Part shown: in pieces, positions 1-8,230 of the stretch | Position numbering within the stretch: position 1 is the first letter of the stretch | How the letters are laid out: each line of letters starts with the position of its first letter | From: Emcibacter sp. | GTDB taxonomy: Bacteria > Pseudomonadota > Alphaproteobacteria > Sphingomonadales > Emcibacteraceae | Length of the DNA: 64,000 nucleotides | Direction: 5' to 3' | Assembly: GCA_021647465.1 (NCBI GenBank) | Contig: JAKIUQ010000012.1 | Span: 1 to 64,000 of the forward strand | Notes under the pieces: model-generated | The model's input: only the letters and a program-made list of their open reading frames with translations | Databases searched by the model: none | Told to the model about the DNA's origin: nothing | Translations under genes and position numbers: made by a program

Positions 1-2
1 AG

Positions 3-131
3 ACGCGGGAGACGGTAAGTATTGCCCGGCTGGCCACCGCCATGAGACTAACACAGCAAGCCAAATACACCACCAAGGCCGCCGGAACTGCCTGCAACAA
101 CGCAGGATCAGGCCCCAAGCCGTGGGAATAA
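3..131 (+). CDS. C-terminal fragment, possible phage terminase small subunit (partial at window edge)
   Basis: An open frame enters from the left edge and stops at TAA. It gives 42 residues ending in a pattern like RLATAMRLTQQAKY followed by KPWE. From memory, this arginine/glutamine-rich tail ending in K-P-W-E resembles short P27-type terminase small-subunit proteins of alphaproteobacterial phages and gene-transfer-agent-like elements. Only the tail is visible, so the assignment is tentative. Its position beside the 3' end of a tRNA gene fits an integrated element or its remnant. The alternative is an unrelated small housekeeping protein. Confidence 0.35.
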   Translation, partial: TRETVSIARLATAMRLTQQAKYTTKAAGTACNNAGSGPKPWE

Positions 132-295
132 GTGTTTTTTTCATAAGCCAACGCAACCAGTATCCCCCGTCACATACTGATGATGGACCCGGGTAAAGCC
201 GTATTTTTTGCCCGTAGTGCAGTGATATGATTAGTCACTGGCTAGTAATTTTTAGGATGAGGGTTTAGGCTGATTTTGCTAAGTCATTGAAGTAA
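132..295. other. Gap between phage-like fragment and tRNA-Arg
   Basis: No convincing reading frame, promoter or terminator is seen here. If an element did integrate at the tRNA, the attachment junction would be expected at or just beyond the tRNA 3' end, at the right side of this gap. The matching second copy of the tRNA 3' end lies outside the window, so this cannot be settled. Confidence 0.3.
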
Positions 296-372
296 TGGCG
301 CGCTCGGGAAGATTCGAACTCCCGACCCCTAGATTCGTAGTCTAGTGCTCTATCCAGCTGAGCTACGAGCGC
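296..372 (-). tRNA. tRNA-Arg (anticodon ACG)
   Basis: The minus strand folds as a complete cloverleaf of 77 nt. The 7-bp acceptor stem is GCGCTCG with CGAGCGC, followed by discriminator G and an encoded CCA. The D arm carries AGCTCAGCTGGATAGAGC, the anticodon loop is CTACGAA (anticodon ACG) on a TCTAG/CTAGA stem, and the T loop is GTTCGAATC. The ACG anticodon, modified to ICG, reads CGU, CGC and CGA arginine codons. Its 3' end faces the phage-like fragment at the window's left edge. This is the usual side for site-specific integration by tyrosine recombinases. Confidence 0.95.
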
Positions 373-404
373 ACAATAGTCATAATGGCGGGGACAGAAA
401 TTCT

Positions 405-456
405 GGTTAATATTTCAGGTTAATATTTCAGGTTAATATTTCAGGTTAATATTTCT
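405..456. repeat. Tandem repeat, four copies of a 13-bp unit
   Basis: Four head-to-tail copies of GGTTAATATTTCA, perfect except for the last base of the fourth. They lie between the tRNA-Arg 5' end and the first lipoprotein gene. The unit shares the core ATATTTCAGG with a second short array between the MarR-type gene and the NlpC/P60 gene. No hairpin or coding function is evident, and replication slippage would explain the array. Confidence 0.9.
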
Positions 457-638
457 GGCCCGTGGCGCGCAAGCTACTGGTATCGGAAAGGGATTGCAAG
501 AGCTTTATCTCTTATAGTATAGATTTTTTATCAAAAGCTTCTGGAGTCGGTCTTGTTATGACCAACTTCATGGCTTACATTGGGGTAATATGAAGGGTAT
601 ATGGTCAAATTTGTAAGGATATTATACTGAAAAATATA

Positions 639-1208
639 TTGATAAAGAATATCTTGGCAATATTTCATCTTGTTAAAACGCCGTTGGTCATAATATGCGC
701 CCTATTTTTCCTCGTGTCTTGTTCGCACGGGGGAAATGGGACTGGTTCATCCCTTAATGCAGATGACCTTTGGGATCGGATGGCGGCGGAAAGGGATAAG
801 CCATTGCCAATAATTACTGGCGATTCATCAAAAAGCGATTCGGACGCGTTTCTGGATCATATGCCACCAGCATCCGCACGTGAGCCATTGTCGCCCGAAG
901 AACTTGGCGCGCAACGCGAAATATTGAGGAATGCCCTGAAAAAATACCAAAATATATCCCAAAATATATCCGAAATATATTCTGTTGAAACGCCGTTGAA
1001 TGCCGAAGAAAGACAAGCCAGAATGCAGACTGTACAGTTTTATCTTTCGCGCCTGATTAATTTGGAGAAGAGCATGGAGCGGGCCATAAATCTGCTTGAG
1101 AAAACCGGTGAAGATCAATCATTACTGGACCAGGGCGGTGATTTAAGGGCCATTATTTCGGGGCGTATCATGGCTACTCAAAAACGCCTTGCGGAAGCCA
1201 TGGAATGA
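639..1208 (+). CDS. Unknown lipoprotein with helical C-terminal region
   Basis: I do not recognise the family. The N-terminus has a charged start, a hydrophobic stretch (about residues 14-27) and a lipobox-like LVSC followed by S-H-G-G. A lipid-anchored, probably outer-membrane or periplasmic protein is therefore likely. Residues 30-90 are low-complexity and polar. About 90-189 is strongly helical and charged (AEERQARMQ, MERAINLLEK). The start is uncertain. The TTG used here lies 19 nt from the only good Shine-Dalgarno (AAGGA at 615-619), whereas an in-frame CTG at 627 sits 7 nt from it. Gamma-glutamyltransferase follows 47 nt downstream on the same strand, so the two may be co-transcribed. 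Confidence 0.6.
   Translation: MIKNILAIFHLVKTPLVIICALFFLVSCSHGGNGTGSSLNADDLWDRMAAERDKPLPIITGDSSKSDSDAFLDHMPPASAREPLSPEELGAQREILRNALKKYQNISQNISEIYSVETPLNAEERQARMQTVQFYLSRLINLEKSMERAINLLEKTGEDQSLLDQGGDLRAIISGRIMATQKRLAEAME
947..982. repeat. Three 12-bp repeats inside the lipoprotein gene
   Basis: CCAAAATATATC occurs twice in tandem, followed by a third, diverged copy (CGAAATATATTC). Because the unit is 12 bp the frame is kept, and the protein shows a small reiteration (QNISQNISEIYS). The copies are AT-rich compared with the surrounding coding sequence. Confidence 0.75.
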
Positions 1209-1255
1209 ATTTTCCGGGCGGTTATTCTTACTTTTTTTAAGGAAATGTCATCGTT

Positions 1256-2977
1256 ATGACGAAAACTAATCTATGTGCCTTAAGCTTGCTCATACTCATT
1301 GGTATGTTTGGTCTTGGTTCCGCGCAGGCGGCATCGGATTCGCCGCGCCAAATGGTGGTGGCGGCCAATGTGCATGCGGCCAATGCGGGTCTTGAAATTC
1401 TTAATGCGGGCGGAAGTGCTGTTGATGCGGCCATCGCGGCCCAGCTGGTTCTGGGGCTTGTGGAACCACAATCGTCGGGCATTGGCGGCGGGGCGTTCCT
1501 GATGTATTATGATCCCAAGCTGCCAGAATACCGCCGGGTGATCGCCTATGATGGGCGGGAAATGGCCCCTGCGGCATCCACGAAAGATATGTTCAGAGAG
1601 GTTTTTGAGCAAAAAAAAGGGTATTTTGACGCGGTTCTGGGCGGGCGGGCCGTGGGGACGCCGAGTGTGGTTGCCATGATGTATATGGCCCATCAGAATC
1701 ACGGAAAATTACCTTGGGAGTCCTTATTCAAACCGGCTATCCGATTGGCTGAAAACGGGTTTAAAATTTCCCCGAGACTTTATTTCCTCGTTAATCGGGA
1801 TCGTCTGCTGCCAAGGATGAAGGCCGCGCGTGATTATTTCTTTGATTCTTCGGGGCAGCCATGGCCTGTGGGGCATCTGTTGAAAAACCCTGAATATGCC
1901 AAAAGCCTGAAGCTGATCGCTGAAAAGGGGCCTGACGGGTTTTACAAGGGCGAACTGGCTCTGAAAATTGTGGCTGCGGTTACGCAATCGGCATTTAACC
2001 CGGGAAAACTGACGATGCAGGATATGGCCGATTATCAGCCAAAGCAACGGGAAGCCATCTGCGGGCCATACCGGGTCTGGACCATATGCGGCATGCCGCC
2101 GCCCTCGTCCGGGGGCGGGGCTGTCGCGTCTATATTGGGCCTGCTTCAATCATTTGATTTAAAAGCCATGGGGCCTAATTCACAGCAGGCGGTTCATGTG
2201 ATATTGGAAGCCGAACGCCTAGGCTATGCGGACCGTGATATGTATATGGCCGATAGTGATTTTGTAGAGGTTCCGCTGGACATGTTTACGGATCAGCATT
2301 ATTTGGCAGAGCGGGCCAAGAAAATCGATATGAATAAATCCATGGGCAAAGCCACGGCGGGGGTGCCGCCCAAGAACAGCCGCATCGCCTTTGCGCTCGG
2401 GCTCACGCCGGAATTGCCGTCGACGTCGCATTTTTCCATCATAGATCAATGGGGCCATATGGTGAGCATGACGGCAACGGTGGAAAGCGCCTTTGGCAGC
2501 CGGCTTATGGCGGGCGGTTTTTTTCTGAATAACGAAATGACGGACTTTTCCCTGATTGCGGAGCAGGATGGGCTTCCGGTGGCCAACAGCATTGAGCCGG
2601 GAAAACGTCCGCGCAGCTCCATGTCGCCGACCATCGTGCTGGATGGTCAGGGACGGGCGGTTATGGCCATTGGCTCTCCTGGTGGTAATAGCATTATCGC
2701 CTATGTCGTCCAAACCATTATTAATGTCCTGGACTGGAATATGGGTATGCAGGAGGCCATAGACCAACCCCATTTCCTGACGCGGGGCGGCATGGTTTAT
2801 CTGGAAAAGGGTACCGATATTACAGAGCTTGAGGCCGCCTTGGTCAAGAAAGGACATCAGGTTCAGGTCAGGCTCATCAATAGCGGCCTTCATGGTATTA
2901 TCGTGCATTATGACAAGGATGGCCCAAGATATGAGGGCGGCGCCGATAAAAGACGTGAAGGTGTTGTGGTGCAGTAG
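1256..2977 (+). CDS. ggt: Gamma-glutamyltransferase precursor
   Basis: A secreted Ntn-hydrolase that cleaves gamma-glutamyl bonds of glutathione and related peptides in the periplasm. A signal peptide ends near residue 25 (GLGSAQA). The family pattern is complete. There is an N-terminal nucleophile-subunit precursor with SGIGGGAFL. The autoprocessing site is LPSTSHFS, where Thr390 would become the N-terminal catalytic residue of the small subunit after self-cleavage. NNEMTDFS, RPRSSMSPTIV and the oxyanion loop GSPGG follow. The 573-aa length is normal for the family. The ATG has AAGGA 12 nt upstream. The gene converges with a sensor kinase; a 12-bp palindrome at the junction is not an obvious terminator. 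Confidence 0.95.
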   Translation: MTKTNLCALSLLILIGMFGLGSAQAASDSPRQMVVAANVHAANAGLEILNAGGSAVDAAIAAQLVLGLVEPQSSGIGGGAFLMYYDPKLPEYRRVIAYDGREMAPAASTKDMFREVFEQKKGYFDAVLGGRAVGTPSVVAMMYMAHQNHGKLPWESLFKPAIRLAENGFKISPRLYFLVNRDRLLPRMKAARDYFFDSSGQPWPVGHLLKNPEYAKSLKLIAEKGPDGFYKGELALKIVAAVTQSAFNPGKLTMQDMADYQPKQREAICGPYRVWTICGMPPPSSGGGAVASILGLLQSFDLKAMGPNSQQAVHVILEAERLGYADRDMYMADSDFVEVPLDMFTDQHYLAERAKKIDMNKSMGKATAGVPPKNSRIAFALGLTPELPSTSHFSIIDQWGHMVSMTATVESAFGSRLMAGGFFLNNEMTDFSLIAEQDGLPVANSIEPGKRPRSSMSPTIVLDGQGRAVMAIGSPGGNSIIAYVVQTIINVLDWNMGMQEAIDQPHFLTRGGMVYLEKGTDITELEAALVKKGHQVQVRLINSGLHGIIVHYDKDGPRYEGGADKRREGVVVQ

Positions 2978-2996
2978 AATCTTGCTCTAGAGCGCT

Positions 2997-4412
2997 CTAA
3001 ACGCTCATTGTGATCCTGAAATGACTGCCGCTTTGATCTGAATTTATCAGTTCCAGAGAGCCGCCATGGGCTTCGATAATTTCTTTTGATATGGCAAGGC
3101 CAAGTCCCGAGCCGCCGTTGCTGCTGCCGTGGAAGGGCTGGAATAATTTTGCCTTGATTTGTTCCGGAATTCCCGGGCCATTGTCGCAAATATCTATGAT
3201 ATTTCTGCCGTTATCCTTATGGGCGCTAATGGTGATTTGCCCTTCTCCCTGCATAGCCTGTAAGGCGTTGCGGCATAGATTAAGCAGCGCCCGGAATATT
3301 TGATCTTCATCAGCATTTAAGGAAAAACCATCAGGGATATAGGTGATTAAGTTTATGTCTTTGGTGTCAGAAATGCCAAGGGACACGATCATTTCGGACA
3401 CCAGTCCTTCCAGATCAACGGTCGTGAGCTTTGGGATTTCAATATCGGCCTTGCCATATTCCAATGTGGTTTCACATAATTTTATGGCCCGGCCCACGGC
3501 GGCGACAAAACGGGGTGTCAGTTTCTGGACAAGGGGGTTATCAATGCTGTTCAGATGATCGGAAACCATTTGGGCGCTGGAGAGTATATTGCGTAAATCA
3601 TGATTGATTTTACTGACGCTTTCCCCCAATTGAGCCAGATGTTTTTTTTCTGAGAGGGCTTTACGGATTTCATTTTGCATGAGGCCAAGCTCGCGCATAA
3701 CGATGCCAATTTCATCCTGGCGTCTTGCGGTGGCCAAATCCTCTGTTGTGATCAAGGGCGCCCTCTCTGGTGCGGCGCGGAAGGCAATCACACTTCGTGT
3801 CATTGATTTAACGGGCCGAATTAAAAGGAGTGAAAGGCTAAAATACACCAGTCCCGCGGTAATGAGGGAAATTATAATCGATAACAGCATGATATTGAGG
3901 GAAAAATCATGCATATCTTCACAGAGTAAATCTTCACGGAAGATAATTTCGAGAAAAGTATCGTCATTGGGCTTCATAAAACTGGCATGGCCCGTGACTT
4001 GTATAAGGCTGCCGTGGGGATGATCATGAAACAGTATTTTGATGGTATCCACAATCATTTGCCAATAAGAGGCGTCTCGAATATCGTAGCGCGCGCTTAA
4101 GGCCAATGGTTGATCCGTGTTAAGCACCAGTTGTCTTTTATCTTTTTGTTTTAGGCTGATGGCCACAACCTGTGCATTATCCAACAATCTCTTTGCGAGG
4201 GCTTCACTGACCATATGGTCAGGGGCTTCCTCGATGGCTAAAATGGCAATATTTGCGGCCGCCAGTCTTTCCTCAAGCCATGTATTGCGAAAATTCACGA
4301 TCGAAGGCACATATATCAATATTTCCGCCAATAAGACAAAAAGCATGGTCAGCAACAGAAGCTGCAGGGAAAGATTGGACCTGATGGATAGGTTGCTAGG
4401 TTTCTTACCCAT
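2997..4412 (-). CDS. Membrane sensor histidine kinase
   Basis: A two-component sensor kinase. A first membrane helix (about 16-38), a periplasmic region of about 130 residues and a second helix (about 171-193) precede a HAMP-like linker (SLLLIRPVKSMTRSV). The dimerisation box has the phospho-acceptor in NHDLRN (His271). A HATPase domain follows, with an N box around ALLNLCRNALQAM, a G1 box DNGPGIP and a G2 region GSGLGLAI. No response regulator is adjacent, so this is an orphan kinase and its signal cannot be inferred. The start ATG is preceded by AAGGA at a rather long distance. It converges with ggt and is divergent from rpmH. Confidence 0.9.
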   Translation of the reverse strand: MGKKPSNLSIRSNLSLQLLLLTMLFVLLAEILIYVPSIVNFRNTWLEERLAAANIAILAIEEAPDHMVSEALAKRLLDNAQVVAISLKQKDKRQLVLNTDQPLALSARYDIRDASYWQMIVDTIKILFHDHPHGSLIQVTGHASFMKPNDDTFLEIIFREDLLCEDMHDFSLNIMLLSIIISLITAGLVYFSLSLLLIRPVKSMTRSVIAFRAAPERAPLITTEDLATARRQDEIGIVMRELGLMQNEIRKALSEKKHLAQLGESVSKINHDLRNILSSAQMVSDHLNSIDNPLVQKLTPRFVAAVGRAIKLCETTLEYGKADIEIPKLTTVDLEGLVSEMIVSLGISDTKDINLITYIPDGFSLNADEDQIFRALLNLCRNALQAMQGEGQITISAHKDNGRNIIDICDNGPGIPEQIKAKLFQPFHGSSNGGSGLGLAISKEIIEAHGGSLELINSDQSGSHFRITMSV

Positions 4413-4595
4413 GAATATTTCAAAATCCTTTGTTTTTCTTTTATATACTATAGCAACAGATCGTTCTTAATGGGAAGCTTACTTCTTTCGCGGTCTCAAA
4501 GTCGAAATATTTTTTCTGTTTTATTTAGGATGAGTGACTGAAATAGCGTCGAAATAGGGCCCAATAAAAAAACAAAATATTGATGGCTTTACGCG

Positions 4596-4624
4596 TTGAC
4601 TTGTTGGGGGAATGGTTATATACA
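4596..4624 (+). promoter_or_regulatory. Sigma-70-type promoter for rpmH
   Basis: TTGACT and TATACA are separated by exactly 17 bp, a close match to the sigma-70 consensus. The predicted start near 4631 would leave a leader of about 90 nt before rpmH. No competing strong match is seen in the 300-bp gap between the sensor kinase and rpmH. Confidence 0.65.
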
Positions 4625-4718
4625 CCCTTTCTGTAATTGAGCGTCAGGCTATAGTGGCTTGGCGATAACTGTTTTATGCGAATGCATAAATATTAATAGC
4701 GCCAAATGGAGTATTCCA

Positions 4719-4853
4719 GTGAAACGTACTTTTCAACCAAGTGTTCTGGTTCGCAAACGTCGACATGGTTTTCGGTCACGGTCTGCCACAGTAGGCGGTC
4801 GCCGGATTTTGTCTGCACGTCGTGCAAAAGGACGCAAGCGTCTTTCCGCATAA
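4719..4853 (+). CDS. rpmH: Large ribosomal subunit protein bL34
   Basis: A 44-residue basic protein ([19 protein letters not shown] at its start, ending KGRKRLSA) that matches bL34 along its whole length. It starts at GTG with GGAG 7 nt upstream. A longer in-frame ATG exists 60 nt earlier, but it would add residues that bL34 never has. The gene heads the conserved rpmH-rnpA-yidD-yidC cluster. Confidence 0.97.
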   Translation: MKRTFQPSVLVRKRRHGFRSRSATVGGRRILSARRAKGRKRLSA

Positions 4854-4883
4854 ATCCTGACATCAGGGTACAGATATTTTCAG

Positions 4884-4919
4884 AAACCGGCCCTGTATTT
4901 CAGCGGTCGGTTTTATTTT
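4884..4919 (+). terminator. Hairpin plus T-tract between rpmH and rnpA
   Basis: A 9-bp stem (AAACCGGCC with GGTCGGTTT, one G-U pair) and a 12-nt loop are followed by TTATTTTG. This is an intrinsic-terminator shape between two co-oriented genes. It probably reduces read-through, so that abundant L34 mRNA is uncoupled from the scarcer RNase P protein mRNA. Confidence 0.6.
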
Positions 4920-4983
4920 GTTCGTCATAAATATTCTGGACAAATATTTTGGGAAAAATATAGTTCAACCGGAGGGTAATATT

Positions 4984-5463
4984 ATGCAGAATGAAAATGC
5001 GCAAATTCCTATTACGCAGAATGAAATTGTGAAAATTTCAATGCTCCGCAAGAGGCAGGATTTTTTGCGGATTGCTTCGGGGCGAATAAAATGGGTCTCG
5101 GGCAGTATGATTGTTCAGATGGCAAAGAGGCCAGAGGATAATGATTCAGAGCATAGGGCGATAATAAGAGTAGGCTATACCGCCAGTAAAAAAGTCGGCA
5201 ATGCCGTTAGGCGTAATCGGGCGAAGAGGCGTCTGCGCGAAGTGGTGCGGCGCGCTCTGCCAGCGGGCGGAAAGGGCGGCTATGATTATGTCGTAATTGC
5301 AAGATCCGACGCACCGGATATTCCCTTTGATCAGCTGATTCGCGATTTTAGCTGGTGCCTTAAACGGTTAGATCCGTCAAATGATAAGAATAAAAAGGCG
5401 GCTGATCACAGGAAAAGTCACGGAAAGCCTGAACAGTCGGCACCTGACGGGGTGAAAAGATGA
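4984..5463 (+). CDS. rnpA: Ribonuclease P protein component
   Basis: The protein cofactor of RNase P, which removes 5' leaders from pre-tRNAs. The RNR signature is clear in [19 protein letters not shown], and the N-terminal substrate-contact region ([10 protein letters not shown]) is present. The chosen ATG has GGAGGG 7 nt upstream; an in-frame reading 66 nt longer lacks such a site. At 159 residues it is longer than the usual 110-130. The extra length is a leader of about 22 residues and a polar, charged tail ([18 protein letters not shown]). It overlaps yidD by four bases (ATGA), which implies translational coupling. Confidence 0.93.
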   Translation: MQNENAQIPITQNEIVKISMLRKRQDFLRIASGRIKWVSGSMIVQMAKRPEDNDSEHRAIIRVGYTASKKVGNAVRRNRAKRRLREVVRRALPAGGKGGYDYVVIARSDAPDIPFDQLIRDFSWCLKRLDPSNDKNKKAADHRKSHGKPEQSAPDGVKR

Positions 5464-5753
5464 ATATCCTCATCTGGCTCTTGAAAGGCTTGATCACAGT
5501 CTATAGATATACTCTTTCGCCGTTGCTCGGGAAGAACTGTCGTTTTCTGCCGACATGTTCGGAATATGCTTATGGCGCGATTGACCGTTTTGGACCTTTT
5601 AAAGGCGGCCTTTTGGCATTGCGGCGTATTTGCCGATGCCACCCTTGGGGCGGCAGTGGGTATGATCCGGTTCCTGATAGCAAAAAATCAGGGAAAAGCC
5701 AAAGAAGTGAATGTAATTGCGGGGCTGACGTAATCGGCCCCTTAAAAAAGTAA
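5460..5753 (+). CDS. yidD: Membrane protein insertion efficiency factor YidD
   Basis: A small, basic, membrane-associated protein that assists YidC-dependent insertion. Diagnostic features are the N-terminal amphipathic helix, the [10 protein letters not shown] segment, and the cysteine/proline pattern [17 protein letters not shown]. The 97-residue length is typical, with a polar variable tail of about 20 residues. It overlaps rnpA and lies 15 nt before yidC, as in most alphaproteobacteria. Confidence 0.95.
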   Translation: MNILIWLLKGLITVYRYTLSPLLGKNCRFLPTCSEYAYGAIDRFGPFKGGLLALRRICRCHPWGGSGYDPVPDSKKSGKSQRSECNCGADVIGPLKK

Positions 5754-5768
5754 CTAGAGAAGAAGTCC

Positions 5769-7538
5769 ATGGAAGACAACCGTAATTTTATGATCGCTAT
5801 TGCGCTGACAATGGCGATTTTGCTTGGGTATACTTATTTTTATGATGCGCCGCTACAACAAGAAGCAGAGCAGACCCGTCAAGAGCAGCGCATCGCAGAA
5901 GCCAAAGAAAAAGGCGAGGAACTTCCAGATTTTGGTTCTGCTGAGAATATTTCAGAGGGGACGCCACGCTATAATCAGGACGGCGGCATGTCCATTGCCA
6001 TAGATCGCGATGATGCCCTGCAGAGCAGTCCCCGGATTTCTATCATCAGCCCACATTTGAAAGGTTCTATCGCCCTGAAGGGCGCGCGGATTGATGACCT
6101 GACCCTGTCAGATTACAAGGAAACACTGGATGAGGACTCAAAAGATGTGGCCCTTCTTAATCCAACAGGCACGGATCAGGCTTATTTCGTCGATTTCAAT
6201 TGGGGTATTAACGGGGCAAAAGGCCCCGATGCTGATTCTGTCTGGACGGCGGATAATGTTGTTTTGGAGGCGGGCGGCGAAGTCACTTTGACTTGGGATA
6301 ATGGCGAAGGCCTGTTGTTCAACCGCACGATCGGCCTTGATCAGGATTATATGTTTTCTGTCACCCAAAAAGTAACCAATAGAATGGATGTGCCTGTCAA
6401 GGTTGCGCAATATGGCCGTATCGTCAGAAAAGGCCGCCCGGGGGGCATGTCGCTTTATATTCTGCATGAAGGGCCCATGTGGTCACTGGATGAAGGCATC
6501 GAGGAATTCACTTATTCAAACCTAGAGGATCTGGGACGGACCGAGAAGAATACGGCGAAATCCACGGATGGGGGCTGGGTTGGCATTACCGATAAATACT
6601 GGCTGGTGGCCTTGATCCCCGATAGCAAGAAAGATTTTAGCGCGGAAATATATCGCCGGGGTGATGGGGCGAATGAAACCTTTTATGCCAATTATTTCCA
6701 TAATTGGACGGCTTTGCCAGCCGGGGATAGCTATGAGGAAAAATCCCGCCTGTTTGCCGGGGCAAAAAGAGTTTCCCTGCTGGATCATTATACGGAAACG
6801 CAGAATGTAAAAATGTTGAATTATGCCATTGACTGGGGCATGTTTGATTTCCTGACCAAACCGATTTTTTATCTTTTGGAATTTTTATACAAGTTTTCCG
6901 GTAATTTCGGTGTGGCTATTCTCTTGCTGACGGCGATCGTAAAGCTGGCGTTATTTCCCATAGCCAATAAAGGCTATAAATCCATGAACAAGATGAAGAT
7001 TTTGCAACCAAAGATGCAGGCTCTGAAGGAACAATGCGGGGACGATAAGGCTAAACTGCAAAAAGCCACTATGGCGTTATATAAAAAGGAAAAGGTTAAC
7101 CCGGTTACCGGTTGCCTGCCGATATTCCTGCAATTCCCGGTGTTCTTCGCCCTTTATAAGGTGCTTTATGTGACCATTGATATGCGTCATGCACCTTTCG
7201 TCGCCTGGATCAAGGATCTGTCTGCGCCGGATACCATGTTGGTGACGAATTTATTTGGTCTGATTCCGTGGGAGCCGACCGGCTTTCTGGCCTTGGGTAT
7301 TCTGCCGATCTTCATGGGCTTTACCATGTGGCTGCAAATGCAGATGAATCCCTCATCCGGTGATCCATTGCAGCGTAAAATTATGTTGTTCATGCCGATT
7401 ATCTTTACCTTCATGCTGTCTCAATTCTCGGTCGGGCTGGTAATTTACTGGACCTTCAGTAATATTCTGGGCATCCTGCAGCAATGGGTATTGATGCGGC
7501 GGCAGGAACAGGTTCCAGCCATTGAGAAAGCCGATTAG
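5769..7538 (+). CDS. yidC: Membrane protein insertase YidC
   Basis: Inserts and folds inner-membrane proteins, alone or with SecYEG. The layout is that of Gram-negative YidC1. It has an N-terminal membrane helix (about 7-25), a large periplasmic beta-sandwich domain (about 60-350), then the conserved insertase core with FSGNFGVAILLLTAIVK, the coiled cytoplasmic hairpin MNKMKILQPKMQALKE, and the later helices NPVTGCLPIFLQFPVFFALY and PIIFTFMLSQFSVGLVIYW. The 589 aa is usual. The ATG follows a purine-rich stretch (AGAGAAGAAG). EngB begins three nucleotides after its stop. Confidence 0.97.
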   Translation: MEDNRNFMIAIALTMAILLGYTYFYDAPLQQEAEQTRQEQRIAEAKEKGEELPDFGSAENISEGTPRYNQDGGMSIAIDRDDALQSSPRISIISPHLKGSIALKGARIDDLTLSDYKETLDEDSKDVALLNPTGTDQAYFVDFNWGINGAKGPDADSVWTADNVVLEAGGEVTLTWDNGEGLLFNRTIGLDQDYMFSVTQKVTNRMDVPVKVAQYGRIVRKGRPGGMSLYILHEGPMWSLDEGIEEFTYSNLEDLGRTEKNTAKSTDGGWVGITDKYWLVALIPDSKKDFSAEIYRRGDGANETFYANYFHNWTALPAGDSYEEKSRLFAGAKRVSLLDHYTETQNVKMLNYAIDWGMFDFLTKPIFYLLEFLYKFSGNFGVAILLLTAIVKLALFPIANKGYKSMNKMKILQPKMQALKEQCGDDKAKLQKATMALYKKEKVNPVTGCLPIFLQFPVFFALYKVLYVTIDMRHAPFVAWIKDLSAPDTMLVTNLFGLIPWEPTGFLALGILPIFMGFTMWLQMQMNPSSGDPLQRKIMLFMPIIFTFMLSQFSVGLVIYWTFSNILGILQQWVLMRRQEQVPAIEKAD

Positions 7539-7541
7539 ATT

Positions 7542-8210
7542 GTGACATTGGAAAATATGACAGAAGAAGAAAAGGCGGCCCGCATCGAACGGGGCCGTCT
7601 TTTATTTGCCAAGCGGGCAGACTTTATGCTGGGCGTTGTTGCTCTGGATCATTTGCCGCCCGCCGATAGGGTGGAGGTTTCTTTTGCTGGCCGCTCCAAT
7701 GTGGGTAAATCGAGCCTTCTGAATGCGCTCACCGGACAAAATGGTCTGGCGCGCACCTCAAACACGCCCGGCAGGACGCAGGAAGTAAATTTCTTCACGC
7801 TTGGCACCAAAGGCGAAGACGGGCTTTATCTTTCCGATCTTCCGGGCTATGGTTATGCCAAGGTTTCGCGCAGTCTGGTCAAGGCATGGACCAAGCTTTT
7901 GAAAAGTTACCTTCGGGGGCGGCCTAACCTGCGGCGGGCTTTTGTTCTGGTGGACAGCCGGCATGGCATCAAGGACAGCGACGGCGAGATTATGGATATG
8001 CTGGATGAATGTGCGGTTTCATACCAGATTGTCTTAACAAAAGTTGACAAAATTAAAAAATCAGCGCAGGAAGAAGTCTTGAAAAAAACGCAGATCGCCA
8101 TTGCAAAAAGAGTGGCCGCGCATCCCGATATAATCATCACCAGTTCAGAGAAGGGTGACGGGATTGCCGAGCTTAGGGCCGTTGTTGCTGATCTGGTTTA
8201 TGGCGGCTAA
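7542..8210 (+). CDS. engB: Ribosome biogenesis GTPase EngB (YihA/YsxC)
   Basis: A TRAFAC-class GTPase needed for 50S assembly. G1 is GRSNVGKSS (residues 50-58), the switch region is followed by DLPGYGYAK (G3), G4 is TKVDK, and SSEKGDGI supplies G5. The frame opens with GTG. An ATG five codons later would also give a normal protein, and the sequence does not decide between them. It sits between yidC and argB in the same orientation. Confidence 0.95.
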   Translation: MTLENMTEEEKAARIERGRLLFAKRADFMLGVVALDHLPPADRVEVSFAGRSNVGKSSLLNALTGQNGLARTSNTPGRTQEVNFFTLGTKGEDGLYLSDLPGYGYAKVSRSLVKAWTKLLKSYLRGRPNLRRAFVLVDSRHGIKDSDGEIMDMLDECAVSYQIVLTKVDKIKKSAQEEVLKKTQIAIAKRVAAHPDIIITSSEKGDGIAELRAVVADLVYGG

Positions 8211-8230
8211 TTGATGAGAATTGAATTTTT

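Noticed and set aside
2219..2908. 229-codon frame opposite ggt
   Set aside because: Antisense to the GGT catalytic region; histidine/arginine-rich shadow product.
2988..2999. 12-bp palindrome TAGAGCGCTCTA at the ggt/sensor-kinase junction
   Set aside because: Too short and without T-tract to be called a terminator. It overlaps the kinase stop codon, and chance is a fair explanation.
4413..4595. Replication origin or DnaA boxes upstream of rpmH
   Set aside because: In some bacteria dnaA/oriC lies beside rpmH, but no TTATCCACA-type box cluster or dnaA gene is visible here.
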